This document shows, piece after piece, positions 17,981 through 27,256 of a stretch of DNA of 64,000 nt. The position numbers and the translations under genes were made by a program. Position 1 is the stretch's first letter. Each line of letters begins with the position of its first letter. Below the pieces are notes generated by a model. That model had not been told where the DNA came from. It made no database searches and saw only the letters and a program-made list of their open reading frames with translations. The stretch is from ATZT02 sp046048135 (GTDB lineage: Bacteria; Actinomycetota; Actinomycetes; S36-B12; UBA5976). The stretch spans positions 19,936 to 83,935 of the forward strand of contig JBJOGR010000044.1 of the NCBI GenBank assembly GCA_046048135.1, in the 5' to 3' direction.

Positions 17981-19966
17981 GTGGGTTTTAGCTTGGTTGA
18001 GCGCAAGAAAAATCCACCTGAAAAAAAGGCAAAAACTGCAGCACCTAAACACAAAGCCCCAACTAAATCAACAAGTAGTAGTGCAAAAAAAACTTCAACA
18101 ACTAAACAAACTTCGGCGACAAATTCTGTAGCTCAAACAATAAATCCTGTTGTTGAACAAGAGTTAAATGAATTAATTTCAAATCTTGAATTACTAAAAC
18201 CAATCAAAAAAGACTGGAAATACAGAATTGGTGAATTTCTTGGTCAGTTGATTTTAACTTTTATCTTTGTTGTTTTTTTGAGTTTGTTTATATGGTCTAT
18301 ATCTGTGGTTCCTCCAAAATCAACATTGCTTGGTTATCCTGTGGGTGGAAAACTTCCCCCAACAGTTTTTGAACAAATTAACCTTGCAATAAAAGATAAA
18401 CTAAATGATCCGATTGAAGTTCAAACTCCACAAGGTATTTACACAATTACGCCAAATCAAGTTGGTCTAGAAATTGATTTACCAGAAACAATTAATTCAA
18501 TAAATAAAAACCCTTTTACATTTTTAAAATCAAGTCTTTTCCCGCAAGAAATAATGCCGAAAATAACAGTTGATGAATTCTTACTAAGAAATACTTTGAA
18601 TTCAGTTGCATTAAAAAATACTTTTGCACCGGTCAATGCCACTCTTACCACTAAAGAGGGTCAAATAATTACAACTCAAGCCAAAAGTGGTCAACAAGTT
18701 GATTGGGAAAAGACAGTAAAAAGTATTAGGGAATCATGGTTACATGAAATCAGAAAACCAGAGGTGGCGATTGCTTATGTTTTGCCAAAAGTAAATGATG
18801 AAGATGTTTTAACTGCCATAGAAAATTTGGCAGAATTAGCAGTCTCTGCCACAATTAGTTTGAAATTTGGTAAAAGAGTAGTGGAAATTACTCCTCAAGT
18901 TATCGGTTCAGCTCTAAATTTTGTTGAGGAAAATAATAAATTAGTTTCTAAATTCGATGAAAAAGTAATAATTAATGAAATAACTCGTCAAATTCCGAAT
19001 ATGCAAGCTCAAGCAACAGATGCAAGATTTGATTTTGTTGGTAACAAAGTTGTTTTAATTCCTGCTCAAGAAGGAATCAAATTTACTCCTGGTCAGCTGG
19101 ATGCAGCTATGTCTTCTGTTTTTAGGCAAAAAAATAATAGACAAGTCAATCTGGATAGCGCTGTAATAAAACCTGCTGTTTCAACAGAAAGCCTTGAGGC
19201 ATTAGGGATTAAAGAGCAATTAAGTACATATAGACAAGCTTTTGACTACATGCCTTATCGAGAAATTAATGTCGGACAAGCTGCTCGCTATATGGACGGA
19301 AAAATTTTAAAACCTGGAGAGATTTATTCCATGAACGAAACCATTAAAGAAAGAACTTCTGCAAATGGATACGTTAAAGGAATTTATATAGCTGAAGGTG
19401 GAAGATTTGATTACGGTTTAGGTGGTGGTGTTTCAATTATTACTGCTGCAACTTGGTCAGCTGCTTTTTATGCAGGATTAGAAAGAATAGAACAAAGGGC
19501 TCACTCAGTATTAATTTCTAGATACACACCTGGTTTAGAAGCAACTGTAAGTTGGCCAAGATTAGATTTGAAATTTAAAAACAATACAAAAAATCATGTT
19601 TTAATTAAAGCAATTCCAGAAAGAGACGGAATTACTATATCAATGTATGGCACAAAAGAGTTTGACAAAGTTACCGCCAAATTTGGAAAACCATATAACT
19701 TAAATAACAATATAGATACGGTTACTTCATATGATCCAAATTGTTTAGCTCAAGATCCAGCACCAGGTTTTAAAATAAATGTCACAAGACAATTTTGGAA
19801 AAATAATACAATTGTTAAAGAAGAAGATTTCTTAACAAGTTATCGACCAAGTGATCACATAATCTGCTTACAAGAAGGTCAAGTTGCACCTATTGCAACT
19901 CCTACGCCAACAATTGGGGGAGTAGAACAACCTGCACCTCAATCAGAAATAACCGCTAATTCCTGA
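17981..19966 (+). CDS. VanW-family cell-envelope protein
   Basis: About 660 residues. A Lys/Thr/Ser-rich cytoplasmic tail (1-50), a membrane span (about 87-110), then an extracytoplasmic region with repeated beta-rich segments resembling the YoaR-type peptidoglycan-binding domain, and a VanW domain (about 425-560) with LKPGEIYSMNETI, GGGVSIITAATWSAAFYAGL and RHSHYISRYxxG-like residues (here RAHSVLISRYTPGLEATV). A Pro/Thr-rich tail follows. It probably acts on or near the cell wall; biochemical role unknown. The start is uncertain (GTG 17981 or TTG 17993, neither with a good ribosome site). It overlaps the convergent cysS by 28 bases. Confidence 0.85.
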   Translation: MGFSLVERKKNPPEKKAKTAAPKHKAPTKSTSSSAKKTSTTKQTSATNSVAQTINPVVEQELNELISNLELLKPIKKDWKYRIGEFLGQLILTFIFVVFLSLFIWSISVVPPKSTLLGYPVGGKLPPTVFEQINLAIKDKLNDPIEVQTPQGIYTITPNQVGLEIDLPETINSINKNPFTFLKSSLFPQEIMPKITVDEFLLRNTLNSVALKNTFAPVNATLTTKEGQIITTQAKSGQQVDWEKTVKSIRESWLHEIRKPEVAIAYVLPKVNDEDVLTAIENLAELAVSATISLKFGKRVVEITPQVIGSALNFVEENNKLVSKFDEKVIINEITRQIPNMQAQATDARFDFVGNKVVLIPAQEGIKFTPGQLDAAMSSVFRQKNNRQVNLDSAVIKPAVSTESLEALGIKEQLSTYRQAFDYMPYREINVGQAARYMDGKILKPGEIYSMNETIKERTSANGYVKGIYIAEGGRFDYGLGGGVSIITAATWSAAFYAGLERIEQRAHSVLISRYTPGLEATVSWPRLDLKFKNNTKNHVLIKAIPERDGITISMYGTKEFDKVTAKFGKPYNLNNNIDTVTSYDPNCLAQDPAPGFKINVTRQFWKNNTIVKEEDFLTSYRPSDHIICLQEGQVAPIATPTPTIGGVEQPAPQSEITANS

Positions 19967-21357
19967 CCTTTTTCTGTATCTTTAACTTCAAATCCTAATT
20001 TATTTAATTCATTTCTTAATTCATCACTTAATTTCCAATTTTTTTCTATACGTGCTTTAGCTCTTTTGTCTAACAAATCTTGAATTTCTTTAGTAATTTC
20101 TAAAGTAATTTTTTGAGGTTCTTTATTTAAATCTAAGCCTAGGATTTCATCCATTTTTAGGATGGTTTTATATTTTGAACCACCTGTTATGGAATCATCT
20201 TTTTCTAAATTTTTTAGCACTAGAAGTGCTTTATTGGTATCTAAATCTTCATTGAGATAATCTTCAAATTCCTTTAAATAAGTATTATTGATTTCCCCAG
20301 GTTCCTTTGCCCATTGTTGCATTTTTTCTCGTAATTTATTTAACGCTTTAGCACTTGCTTTTAAACTATTCCAAGTTAAATCCATTTGAGATCTATATCT
20401 GTGTTCCAAAAAAGATAACCTAATTGAAAGAGGATCTAACCCTTTCTCAATTACGTCTTTAACCAGTAGCACGTTTCCAGAAGATTTACTCATTTTTCTA
20501 CCTTCAAAAAGTAGATGTTCACCGTGCACCCAATGATTAACAACATCTTTATTAGTTGCAGCATTGCTTTGTGCTCTTTCATCTTCATGATGAGGAAAAC
20601 GTAAATCAATTCCACCTGTATGAATATCTATTTTTTCCCCTAAAAATTTCAAACTCATGGCAGAACATTCAATGTGCCAACCAGGAAAACCTCTACCCCA
20701 AGGAGTTTGCCAAGTAAGTTGAGTTCGTGAATCTTTAGCCATTTTCCATAAAGCCCAATCTGCATGAAAATTTTTATTAGGATCTTCTTTACCTTCGAAT
20801 CGATGTCCTGGTTTTAAATCTTCTAATTTATTTCCACTTATTTCTCCATAACTTGGAAAAGATCGAGCATCAAAAAATACGCTTCCATCTTTACCAACGT
20901 AAGCATGTTTTTTCTCAATCAATACTTTTATTAAATCAATCATTAAATCAATCGATTCACTAGCTTTTGGATATTTTGTGGCAGGTAATATATTCAAACT
21001 TTTTAAATCATCGTGAAAAGTTTTTTCATATTTTTGTGCAATTGAAAGGGCATCACTTGATTCCTTACTTGCTTGAGTAATTAAGCGATCTTCAGTATCA
21101 AGTTGTCCTTCATCAACTCCACCTAATCCTTGATCATCTGCCATGTGACCGACATCAGTAATATTTTGAATAAGTTCAACATTTAGACCTTGGTATTGAG
21201 CAAGTCTTTTAATTAAATCTGTTAGTAAAAAAGTCCTCATATTTCCAACATGAGCATCTCGATAAACAGTGGGCCCACAAGCATATATTTTTAAAACACC
21301 TTTAGTTAAAGGTGTAATTTCCACAACTTGCCTTAATCGAGTGTCATAGAGTTTCAT
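19939..21357 (-). CDS. cysS: Cysteinyl-tRNA synthetase
   Basis: 472 residues from ATG 21357 (MKLYDTR). Class I synthetase with the HIGH-like motif after YACGPTVYRDAHVGN, zinc ligands including WHIECSAM and FPHHEDE, the TGGIDLRFPHHED block and KMSKSSGN. It charges tRNA-Cys. I considered the paralogue MshC (mycothiol ligase); the CGPTVY, WHIECSAM and RKMSKSSGN forms and the full C-terminal domain favour CysS. The frame continues upstream to 21474 across the next gene and is rejected. -10 TACGCT lies 7 bases before the ATG. Confidence 0.95.
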   Translation of the reverse strand: MKLYDTRLRQVVEITPLTKGVLKIYACGPTVYRDAHVGNMRTFLLTDLIKRLAQYQGLNVELIQNITDVGHMADDQGLGGVDEGQLDTEDRLITQASKESSDALSIAQKYEKTFHDDLKSLNILPATKYPKASESIDLMIDLIKVLIEKKHAYVGKDGSVFFDARSFPSYGEISGNKLEDLKPGHRFEGKEDPNKNFHADWALWKMAKDSRTQLTWQTPWGRGFPGWHIECSAMSLKFLGEKIDIHTGGIDLRFPHHEDERAQSNAATNKDVVNHWVHGEHLLFEGRKMSKSSGNVLLVKDVIEKGLDPLSIRLSFLEHRYRSQMDLTWNSLKASAKALNKLREKMQQWAKEPGEINNTYLKEFEDYLNEDLDTNKALLVLKNLEKDDSITGGSKYKTILKMDEILGLDLNKEPQKITLEITKEIQDLLDKRAKARIEKNWKLSDELRNELNKLGFEVKDTEKGQELAVISD

Positions 21358-21364
21358 GAGTTTA

Positions 21365-21370
21365 AGCGTA
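21365..21370 (-). promoter_or_regulatory. cysS -10 box, probably leaderless
   Basis: On the minus strand TACGCT ends 7 bases before the ATG at 21357. It lies in the 55-base gap downstream of the GNAT gene. Confidence 0.4.
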
Positions 21371-21412
21371 GTTGAAATTCTGCATTTAGCATGCGCATTG
21401 CGAAGTATTCTC

Positions 21413-22351
21413 TTAGTTCTTAAAGTATCGGTAATAGGCGTATTCGTGGTGGATTTTGTAACCAAGGGATTCATACATTTTTACTGCTATCAAATTAGAT
21501 TTAAGTACTTGCAGAACTATTTGGTCATGACCAATTTCTGCTACTGAATTAGAAAGTGCTTTCATTATTTTTTTAGCAAACCCTTGATTTCTATATTTTT
21601 CATCTACCCACAATGTGGTAACCATTGCTTGTTTATCAGACGCAGAAATTCTTCCTGTGGCAATTATTTTTTTGTCTTCATTTTCAATTGATGCAAATCT
21701 TACAAATGAACCACTTGTCAGTAACTCTTTGCTGATTCGAGAACTTACTTCTTCATCTCTTGCGATAATTGCATGAAACCATTTATCACTTAAATCTGAT
21801 TCTAAAATAACGTCTGTAACATTATTTTTTTCAGCAGGTCCAATCATGTAATAAGCTACATCTATTTCGTTGAAATTATTTCTCAATAAACTTTGATCAA
21901 ATGCTCCAGGTTTTGGACTTTGAATAATTGCAACAGCATTTCTTTTTTTGTACCACTCAATTATTTTTTTGAAAGTTTCATCAATATTTTCTTCAGGCCT
22001 ACCATCAAGAAGACAAGAATTTGCTCTAGCCGATTTATTTCCAGAAAATCTTAATGCCCAGTCATTAAGAAATTCTTTTTCATTTGCAACCCAAGTAGTT
22101 TCTGAATCCCTTTCAAGATCCAAGGCTCCAATTTCTGGTTCTATCACTTTGGCAGCAAAAATATTTCCCGAAATTATTTCTTGGATGCTCTTATCTTTTT
22201 TCTCAACTTTGATTAATCCTTCAGGCCAGTCATTGGTCCAGGAAATAAGAATTCCTAAGGTGTCAGTTAAATTCGATCCATCAAAATGGCGCACACTTAC
22301 CCTTCGCCCAAGATCGGAAGGCGAAATCCTTAACCTGCCGATTGCGGCCAT
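21413..22351 (-). CDS. GNAT-family N-acetyltransferase
   Basis: 312 residues. The C-terminal part (about 215-305) is a GNAT domain with the acetyl-CoA loop region in LWVDEKYRNQGFAKKIMKAL and the terminal VLKSNLIAVKMYESLGYKIHHEY pattern. The N-terminal half (LGRRVSVRHFDGSNLTDTLG, then a region with GLIKVEKKD) is an actinobacterial extension I do not recognise. Substrate unknown. GAAAGGAA lies upstream of the ATG. It diverges from fdxA across a 92-base AT-rich region. Confidence 0.88.
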   Translation of the reverse strand: MAAIGRLRISPSDLGRRVSVRHFDGSNLTDTLGILISWTNDWPEGLIKVEKKDKSIQEIISGNIFAAKVIEPEIGALDLERDSETTWVANEKEFLNDWALRFSGNKSARANSCLLDGRPEENIDETFKKIIEWYKKRNAVAIIQSPKPGAFDQSLLRNNFNEIDVAYYMIGPAEKNNVTDVILESDLSDKWFHAIIARDEEVSSRISKELLTSGSFVRFASIENEDKKIIATGRISASDKQAMVTTLWVDEKYRNQGFAKKIMKALSNSVAEIGHDQIVLQVLKSNLIAVKMYESLGYKIHHEYAYYRYFKN

Positions 22352-22361
22352 AGTAGAAATT

Positions 22362-22390
22362 TTGTTCCTTTCGGATACTCTTTATATATA
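22362..22390 (+). promoter_or_regulatory. Possible fdxA promoter
   Basis: TTGTTC, a 17-base spacer and TATATA lie in the GNAT/fdxA divergent gap. The TATATATAA core could also serve the minus strand. fdxA itself has a good AGAGGAG ribosome site. Confidence 0.3.
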
Positions 22391-22443
22391 AATAGTAGAG
22401 ATGAAGTAGTTTTGTCTTACATACTTAGTAGAGGAGTATTTGC

Positions 22444-22758
22444 GTGACCTACGTAATTGCCGAGCCATGCATTGACTTGAAAGATAAATCTTGTATTGAA
22501 GAGTGCCCAGTTGATTGCATTTATGAAGGCGAACGCATGCTCTACATCCACCCAGATGAATGCGTTGATTGCGGAGCCTGTGAGCCTGTGTGCCCAGTCG
22601 AAGCAATTTATTACGAAGATGATGTTCCAGAAAATTACAAAGATTATTCAGCTTCAAATGCTGCATTCTTTACAGATTTAGGTTCTCCAGGTGGTGCTGC
22701 CAAACTTGGTATGACTCCAAATGATCCTGAAGTTATCAAAGCTAAACCTAAGAAATAA
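22444..22758 (+). CDS. fdxA: Ferredoxin, 7Fe-8S type
   Basis: 104 residues from a GTG with an AGAGGAG ribosome site. Cysteines at 9, 17, 21, 25, 40, 43, 46 and 50 reproduce, offset by one, the spacing in Azotobacter ferredoxin I: 9, 17 and 50 for a [3Fe-4S] cluster and 21, 40, 43 and 46 for a [4Fe-4S] cluster, with 25 as the free cysteine. The C-terminal extension (ENYKDYSASNAAFF) is typical of actinobacterial FdxA. It carries electrons in the cytoplasm. Nine bases separate it from pheA. Confidence 0.95.
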   Translation: MTYVIAEPCIDLKDKSCIEECPVDCIYEGERMLYIHPDECVDCGACEPVCPVEAIYYEDDVPENYKDYSASNAAFFTDLGSPGGAAKLGMTPNDPEVIKAKPKK

Positions 22759-22767
22759 ATAATTCTT

Positions 22768-23712
22768 GTGAGTAATCAAAAACTGGTCTACTTAGGACCA
22801 CCAGGAACTTTTACTCACGCAGCAATTGATTTGATGACTGTGCCATGGAATGGCGAAATAGTTGCAGAAAAAGAAGTTTCAGATGTTGTCTTTGCAGTTG
22901 AATCAGGAAGTGCTGATGCAGGATTAGTTCCATTAGAAAATTCTGTGGAAGGTGATGTTTTAAGCACTCTTGATGAATTAATTTTTAGATCTGCTCAATG
23001 TTTCATAAATGAAGAAATAGTTGTCCCAATTTCTTTTGTTTTAGCTGTACCTTCTACGACAAAAAATGCTGATGTAAAAAAAGTTTTAACTCATCCGCAT
23101 GCTGCAGCGCAATGTAAAGAGTTTATTAAATTAAATAAATTAGAAGTTGAATTCACAGCATCAACTGCGGATGCTTGTCGAATTGTGGCAGAAAGAAAAG
23201 AAGCAGGTCTTGGAGCAATAGCTGCAAGTAAAGGTGCTGACACTTTTGGTTTGTTTGTTAAACAAACAAGGTTAGAAGATTTTGCTGGTGGGAAAACCAG
23301 AATGGCTTTAATTTCTCGAAATTTATCTTCACCAACGGGACATGACAAAACCACTTTGGTAATTACTCCGGTTGCAGATAGAAATGGTTTATTGTCCGAT
23401 ATTTTGAATTGCTTTGCAAAAAGAGATATTGGTTTAACGGCAATTAGTTCAAGGCCTTTGAAAACCAGACTTGGCGAATACACATTTCTAGTTTCTGCTC
23501 GCGGACATATTGGAGAGCCAACATTGCAATCAGCAATCATGGATGTAAGTAGCATTGGTGCGGCTGTAAAAGTTTTAGGCTCTTATCCAATGAATCCTGA
23601 AATTAGTTCTGCGCGTGTAGGTGAATCTTTGCCACCAGGAAGTGTGACAGCAGATGTTTTGAAGGAATGGGTAGGACGTTTAGTTAAAGCTGCAACTGAA
23701 GTTCCCCGTTAA
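22768..23712 (+). CDS. pheA: Prephenate dehydratase
   Basis: 314 residues, GTG start. Catalytic domain about 5-185: YLGPPGTFTHAA at the N-terminus, VPLENSVEGDV, THPHAAAQC, and the catalytic Thr-Arg in GGKTRMALISR. A C-terminal ACT regulatory domain (from about 197) has TTLVITPVADRNGLLSDIL and the SRPLKTRLGEYTFLV pattern, normally the phenylalanine-binding site. It converts prephenate to phenylpyruvate. tyrA follows after 12 bases, so both branches from prephenate are encoded together. Confidence 0.95.
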   Translation: MSNQKLVYLGPPGTFTHAAIDLMTVPWNGEIVAEKEVSDVVFAVESGSADAGLVPLENSVEGDVLSTLDELIFRSAQCFINEEIVVPISFVLAVPSTTKNADVKKVLTHPHAAAQCKEFIKLNKLEVEFTASTADACRIVAERKEAGLGAIAASKGADTFGLFVKQTRLEDFAGGKTRMALISRNLSSPTGHDKTTLVITPVADRNGLLSDILNCFAKRDIGLTAISSRPLKTRLGEYTFLVSARGHIGEPTLQSAIMDVSSIGAAVKVLGSYPMNPEISSARVGESLPPGSVTADVLKEWVGRLVKAATEVPR

Positions 23713-23724
23713 TACTTTTTACTT

Positions 23725-24690
23725 ATGAAAATTTCCATAATTGGCTTAGGCCTAATCGGTGGTTCAATTGCTCAAGGTTTAAAAAATAACCACGAAATCA
23801 GTGTCCTAGATCCTGATCTAAATTCTTCTGAAGCAGCAAAAAAATCTGGTTTTGAAGTTTTAAATAAAATAGATGATGCATTAATTTCTGACTTAATAAT
23901 TGTTGCCGCGCCAACAAGTGTCAGTGAAGAAATCTTGAAAGAATTAAGTCTTAAAAAATACAAGAATTTTGTTTCCGATATTTGTTCAGTTAAAGCTTCT
24001 TTGCAAGATGCAGCAAAAGATCTCAACTATGTCGGAACTCATCCCATGGCAGGTTCGACCAAAGCAGGATTTATTAACGCTAATCCTGAAATATTTAAAA
24101 ATGCTCCTTGGGCAGTAAGTGTTACAGCTAATACAAATAATCAAGCTTTAGTAGCAATTGTTTCAATCATTAATGAATTAGGTGCATTTGTGGTTCCAGT
24201 TGATCCCATTGAACATGATGAATCTGTAGTTTTAAGTTCACATCTTGCCCATGTTGTTGCATCTGCTTATGCCAAAAGCGTAGGGGAGTCAGAGTTTGCG
24301 CAATTAGCTCAATTATTAGCTGGAGGAAGTTTTAGAGATCTAACAAGAGTGACAACTTCTCCTGCAGAGCGAACTGCAGAAATCGTTTGGCCAAATCGAA
24401 AATCATTATCTAAAGTTGTGGAAAATTTGAGTGAAAATTTGGCTAAATTACAAAATCTTTTAGAGCAGGGAAGTCAAGCTGATATCGAAAAATATCTTCA
24501 ATCGGCCAGTAGTTTAAGAACAATTTCTGATGCAACTATAAATAAAGTAAAAAATCATCAAGGTGAGAAAGTATCGACTAAAACCATGCAATTAAAAGAT
24601 GAATTTTTAAAATACGCTCAGAAAAGAATAATAGCCACAGATTTTGCGTTTGATTCAGAAAATATAAGTTATTTAATTAACGAAATTTAA
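23725..24690 (+). CDS. tyrA: Prephenate dehydrogenase
   Basis: 321 residues. N-terminal Rossmann fold with GLGLIGGSIAQGL (7-19) and a following D for NAD. The active-site region contains GTHPMAGSTKAGF and SSHLAHVVASAYA; the helical dimerisation domain includes GGSFRDLTRV. It oxidises prephenate (or arogenate) on the way to tyrosine. No ACT domain. It shares its TAA stop with the convergent dapD through the palindrome TTAA. Confidence 0.93.
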   Translation: MKISIIGLGLIGGSIAQGLKNNHEISVLDPDLNSSEAAKKSGFEVLNKIDDALISDLIIVAAPTSVSEEILKELSLKKYKNFVSDICSVKASLQDAAKDLNYVGTHPMAGSTKAGFINANPEIFKNAPWAVSVTANTNNQALVAIVSIINELGAFVVPVDPIEHDESVVLSSHLAHVVASAYAKSVGESEFAQLAQLLAGGSFRDLTRVTTSPAERTAEIVWPNRKSLSKVVENLSENLAKLQNLLEQGSQADIEKYLQSASSLRTISDATINKVKNHQGEKVSTKTMQLKDEFLKYAQKRIIATDFAFDSENISYLINEI

Positions 24691-25613
24691 TTTTTGTGAA
24701 GGACTGAATTTAGTCCAGTCCAATTACCTGTTTTATTTGAAGCTTCAATTGCTCCTGTTTGAGAATTTCTACGAAACAGCAAATTATTTGCTCCAGATAA
24801 TTCTCTTGCTTTAACAATTTTTCCATCAGGAAGAATTACTTTTGAACCCGCAGTCAAATAAAGACCTGCTTCAATAATGCAATTGTTTCCTAAACTAATT
24901 CCAAGTCCTGCATTTGCACCAATTAAACATTTTTCGCCAACACTAATAATTTCTTGGCCTCCGCCAGAAAGTGTGCCCATGATTGATGCACCACCACCAA
25001 TGTCAGATCCATCTCCAACAACAACTCCAGCAGAAATTCTTCCTTCGACCATTGAACTACCTAATGTGCCAGCATTAAAGTTCACAAAGCCTTCATGCAT
25101 AACAGTTGTACCACTTGCTAAATGTGCGCCTAGTCGAACTCGATCTGCATCTGCAACTCTTACTCCACTTGGAATTACATAATCAAGCATCCTAGGAAAT
25201 TTATCTAGCGAAAAGACAGTTAAATGTGTACCAACTTTTTTAGCATTAGCTCCTACTGATTCAACTTTTTCTGGTAAAACTGGTCCAATTGTTGTCCAAG
25301 CAACATTATTTAGAATAGAAAAAATTCCCTCTAGATTTATTGTTCTAGGTTTTACTAAACGATGCGAAAGTAAATGTAATCGTAAATAAGCATCTGCAAC
25401 ATCAACAGCTGGTTTAGATAAATCTTTAATAGAGGTTTTCACTACTTTTATTTCGCAACCTCTGATTGCATCTTTTCTTTCATATTTTGAACTGTCATTT
25501 AGTTGAATTGGTGAAATTGACAATGAAGGATTAGGAAACCAAACATCAAGTGTTTTATTGCCATCAACAGTGGCTATTCCTATTCCACTTGCGGCTTCTG
25601 TAATAAAACTCAT
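24687..25613 (-). CDS. dapD: Tetrahydrodipicolinate N-succinyltransferase
   Basis: 308 residues, actinobacterial type. An N-terminal alpha/beta part (about 1-125) and a left-handed beta-helix with hexapeptide repeats (about 130-260; RVRLGAHLASGTTVMHEG, GSDIGGGASIMGTLSGGG), then a C-terminal KVILPDGKIVKARELSG segment. The MHEGFVNFNAG motif is a family signature. It adds succinyl to tetrahydrodipicolinate in lysine/diaminopimelate synthesis; DapE is encoded divergently. -10 TAGTTT lies 6 bases before the ATG. Confidence 0.95.
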   Translation of the reverse strand: MSFITEAASGIGIATVDGNKTLDVWFPNPSLSISPIQLNDSSKYERKDAIRGCEIKVVKTSIKDLSKPAVDVADAYLRLHLLSHRLVKPRTINLEGIFSILNNVAWTTIGPVLPEKVESVGANAKKVGTHLTVFSLDKFPRMLDYVIPSGVRVADADRVRLGAHLASGTTVMHEGFVNFNAGTLGSSMVEGRISAGVVVGDGSDIGGGASIMGTLSGGGQEIISVGEKCLIGANAGLGISLGNNCIIEAGLYLTAGSKVILPDGKIVKARELSGANNLLFRRNSQTGAIEASNKTGNWTGLNSVLHKN

Positions 25614-25619
25614 GAGTCA

Positions 25620-25625
25620 AAACTA
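25620..25625 (-). promoter_or_regulatory. dapD -10 box, probably leaderless
   Basis: TAGTTT on the minus strand ends 6 bases before the dapD ATG. No ribosome site lies between them. Confidence 0.35.
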
Positions 25626-25681
25626 TCTTGTAATTGGGGTTAATGGATACATAAGGGTTAGGTTGTTGGCACAATAGGAAT

Positions 25682-26737
25682 GTGTTGAATATAAATCAAG
25701 AACTAGGCAAACTGACCCTTGATCTTGTCAATATTTCTAGCGTTTCAAAAGATGAAAAATCAATTGCAGATTCCATTGAAACGGCATTAAGTGAATGTAG
25801 TCATTTAAAATTAACCAGAGTTAATAATTCCCTAGTCGCACAAACCAATTTTGGAAATAAGCAAAGAGTTGTAATAGCAGGCCACATAGATACTGTTCCT
25901 GCAAACAATAATTTTCCTGGACAGATAAATAATTCAGAAGTAACTGGTTTAGGTTCTGTAGACATGAAATCAGGTATTGCTGTTGCCTTGAAATTGGCTT
26001 CAGAGATAACTAGTTCAAAATTTGATATTACATATTTATTTTATGAATCTGAGGAAATTGAAACAAAATTTAATGGCTTAGAGTTAATTACTAAGCAACA
26101 AAAAGATTTATTGAATTGCGACTTTGCAATTCTTATGGAACCAACGAATGGAATTTTGGAAGTTGGATGTCAAGGATCCTTAAGATTTGAAGTAAGCGCC
26201 AGTGGTAAAAGATCGCATTCTGCAAGATGGTGGAATGGAGATAATGCAATTCATAAAACAAATAAAATTTTAGAAATTTTAAATAACTATAAATCTAGAG
26301 AACCAGAAATAGATGGTTATAAATTTAGAGAAGGACTACAAGCTGTAAAGATAAATGGCGGTATTGCTGGAAATGTAGTTCCAGATTCGGTAAGTGTGTC
26401 CATTAATCATCGCTTTGCACCGGATACCACGATAGATCAAGCAACTACAAATATGAAAAATTTATTTAAAGATTTTAATTTTCAATTAGTAGATGCAGCA
26501 AATGCTGCGCCAACTGGTTTAGCAAATCCTGTTATTAAAGAATTTGTTGCAAGTATAGGTAAAAATATTGCCCCAAAATTTGGTTGGACAGATGTTGCCC
26601 GTTTTGCTAGCGCAGGAATTCCTGCTATTAATTTTGGTCCAGGAGATCCTAATTTGGCTCATCATCCAGATGAGAAAGTTTCGATATCTCAAATCAACGA
26701 TGTGTATGAGTCTTTAAAGAAATGGCTTTCTAAATAG
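25682..26737 (+). CDS. dapE: Succinyl-diaminopimelate desuccinylase
   Basis: 351 residues, M20 metallopeptidase family. Metal ligands and catalytic residues are visible in AGHIDTVPAN (His), GSVDMKSG (bridging Asp), YESEEIE (Glu pair), LMEPTNG and the final HHPDEKVS. The central dimerisation domain has GKRSHSARWWNGDNA. It hydrolyses N-succinyl-diaminopimelate in lysine and peptidoglycan synthesis. The start may be GTG 25682 or TTG 25685, close after an AATAGGAA sequence that resembles a -10 box. It ends in a one-base overlap with the next gene. Confidence 0.94.
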   Translation: MLNINQELGKLTLDLVNISSVSKDEKSIADSIETALSECSHLKLTRVNNSLVAQTNFGNKQRVVIAGHIDTVPANNNFPGQINNSEVTGLGSVDMKSGIAVALKLASEITSSKFDITYLFYESEEIETKFNGLELITKQQKDLLNCDFAILMEPTNGILEVGCQGSLRFEVSASGKRSHSARWWNGDNAIHKTNKILEILNNYKSREPEIDGYKFREGLQAVKINGGIAGNVVPDSVSVSINHRFAPDTTIDQATTNMKNLFKDFNFQLVDAANAAPTGLANPVIKEFVASIGKNIAPKFGWTDVARFASAGIPAINFGPGDPNLAHHPDEKVSISQINDVYESLKKWLSK

Positions 26738-27189
26738 TGAAAGTTGATTTGAATTTAAGTATTGATATTGATGCAACTCAAAAACAAGTTTTTGATTCAT
26801 TTGTTAATTGGGAAACCCAAGGTGAGTGGATGTTTGGGACAAAAGTTTATCGAACCAAAAATAATGGACAAGGTCTTGGAGGAGAAATTGTTGCCTGGAC
26901 AGGTTTTTGGAAAATAGGTTTTAATGATCCAATGGTTATTACGAAATGGGAAGAACCAAGACTTGTTGACATGAAACATTTAGGAAAAGTAGTACGCGGT
27001 ACAGGTTCCATGATTGCTGAAAAAATTACAGAAAATAAAACTAAATTTATATGGAGTGAAACTATCGAATTACCTTTTTCAATAATTGGTCGAATAGGTT
27101 GGTTTTTTATTAAACCGTTTTTTGTTATCGCAATTAAGCATTCATTGAAGAAATTTGCTCTCACTTTTGCACAAAAGGGGTCCATTTAG
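26737..27189 (+). CDS. SRPBCC-family (START-like) protein
   Basis: 150 residues from a GTG whose G is the last base of the dapE stop, so it is translated with dapE. N-terminal LSIDIDATQKQVFDSFVNWETQGEW is the first strand and helix of a polyketide-cyclase/START-like fold; the rest alternates strands (GGEIVAWTGFWKIGFNDPMVITKWEEP) and ends in a long amphipathic helix. Such proteins bind hydrophobic ligands; no catalytic residues can be assigned. Found after dapE in several actinobacteria. Confidence 0.85.
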   Translation: MKVDLNLSIDIDATQKQVFDSFVNWETQGEWMFGTKVYRTKNNGQGLGGEIVAWTGFWKIGFNDPMVITKWEEPRLVDMKHLGKVVRGTGSMIAEKITENKTKFIWSETIELPFSIIGRIGWFFIKPFFVIAIKHSLKKFALTFAQKGSI

Positions 27190-27216
27190 ACAAAGTGCAA
27201 GTAATGCTGGGATAAT
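27187..27216 (+). promoter_or_regulatory. Promoter of the DUF3117 gene
   Basis: -35 TAGACA (27187-27192, overlapping the stop of the previous gene), an 18-base spacer and -10 GATAAT (27211-27216) make one of the best consensus promoters in the window. A leader of about 35 bases with AAAAAGGTG follows. Confidence 0.55.
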
Positions 27217-27256
27217 AGATTTATCAATATTTAATTGAAATGAAAAAGGTGTTTAG

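Noticed and set aside
19939..21357. MshC (mycothiol ligase) instead of CysS
   Set aside because: mshB is near, but CGPTVY, WHIECSAM, KMSKSSGN and a full C-terminal domain indicate CysS.
21358..21474. Longer cysS start overlapping the GNAT gene
   Set aside because: The extension has no CysS similarity and runs through a coding region on the same strand; ATG 21357 fits the family.
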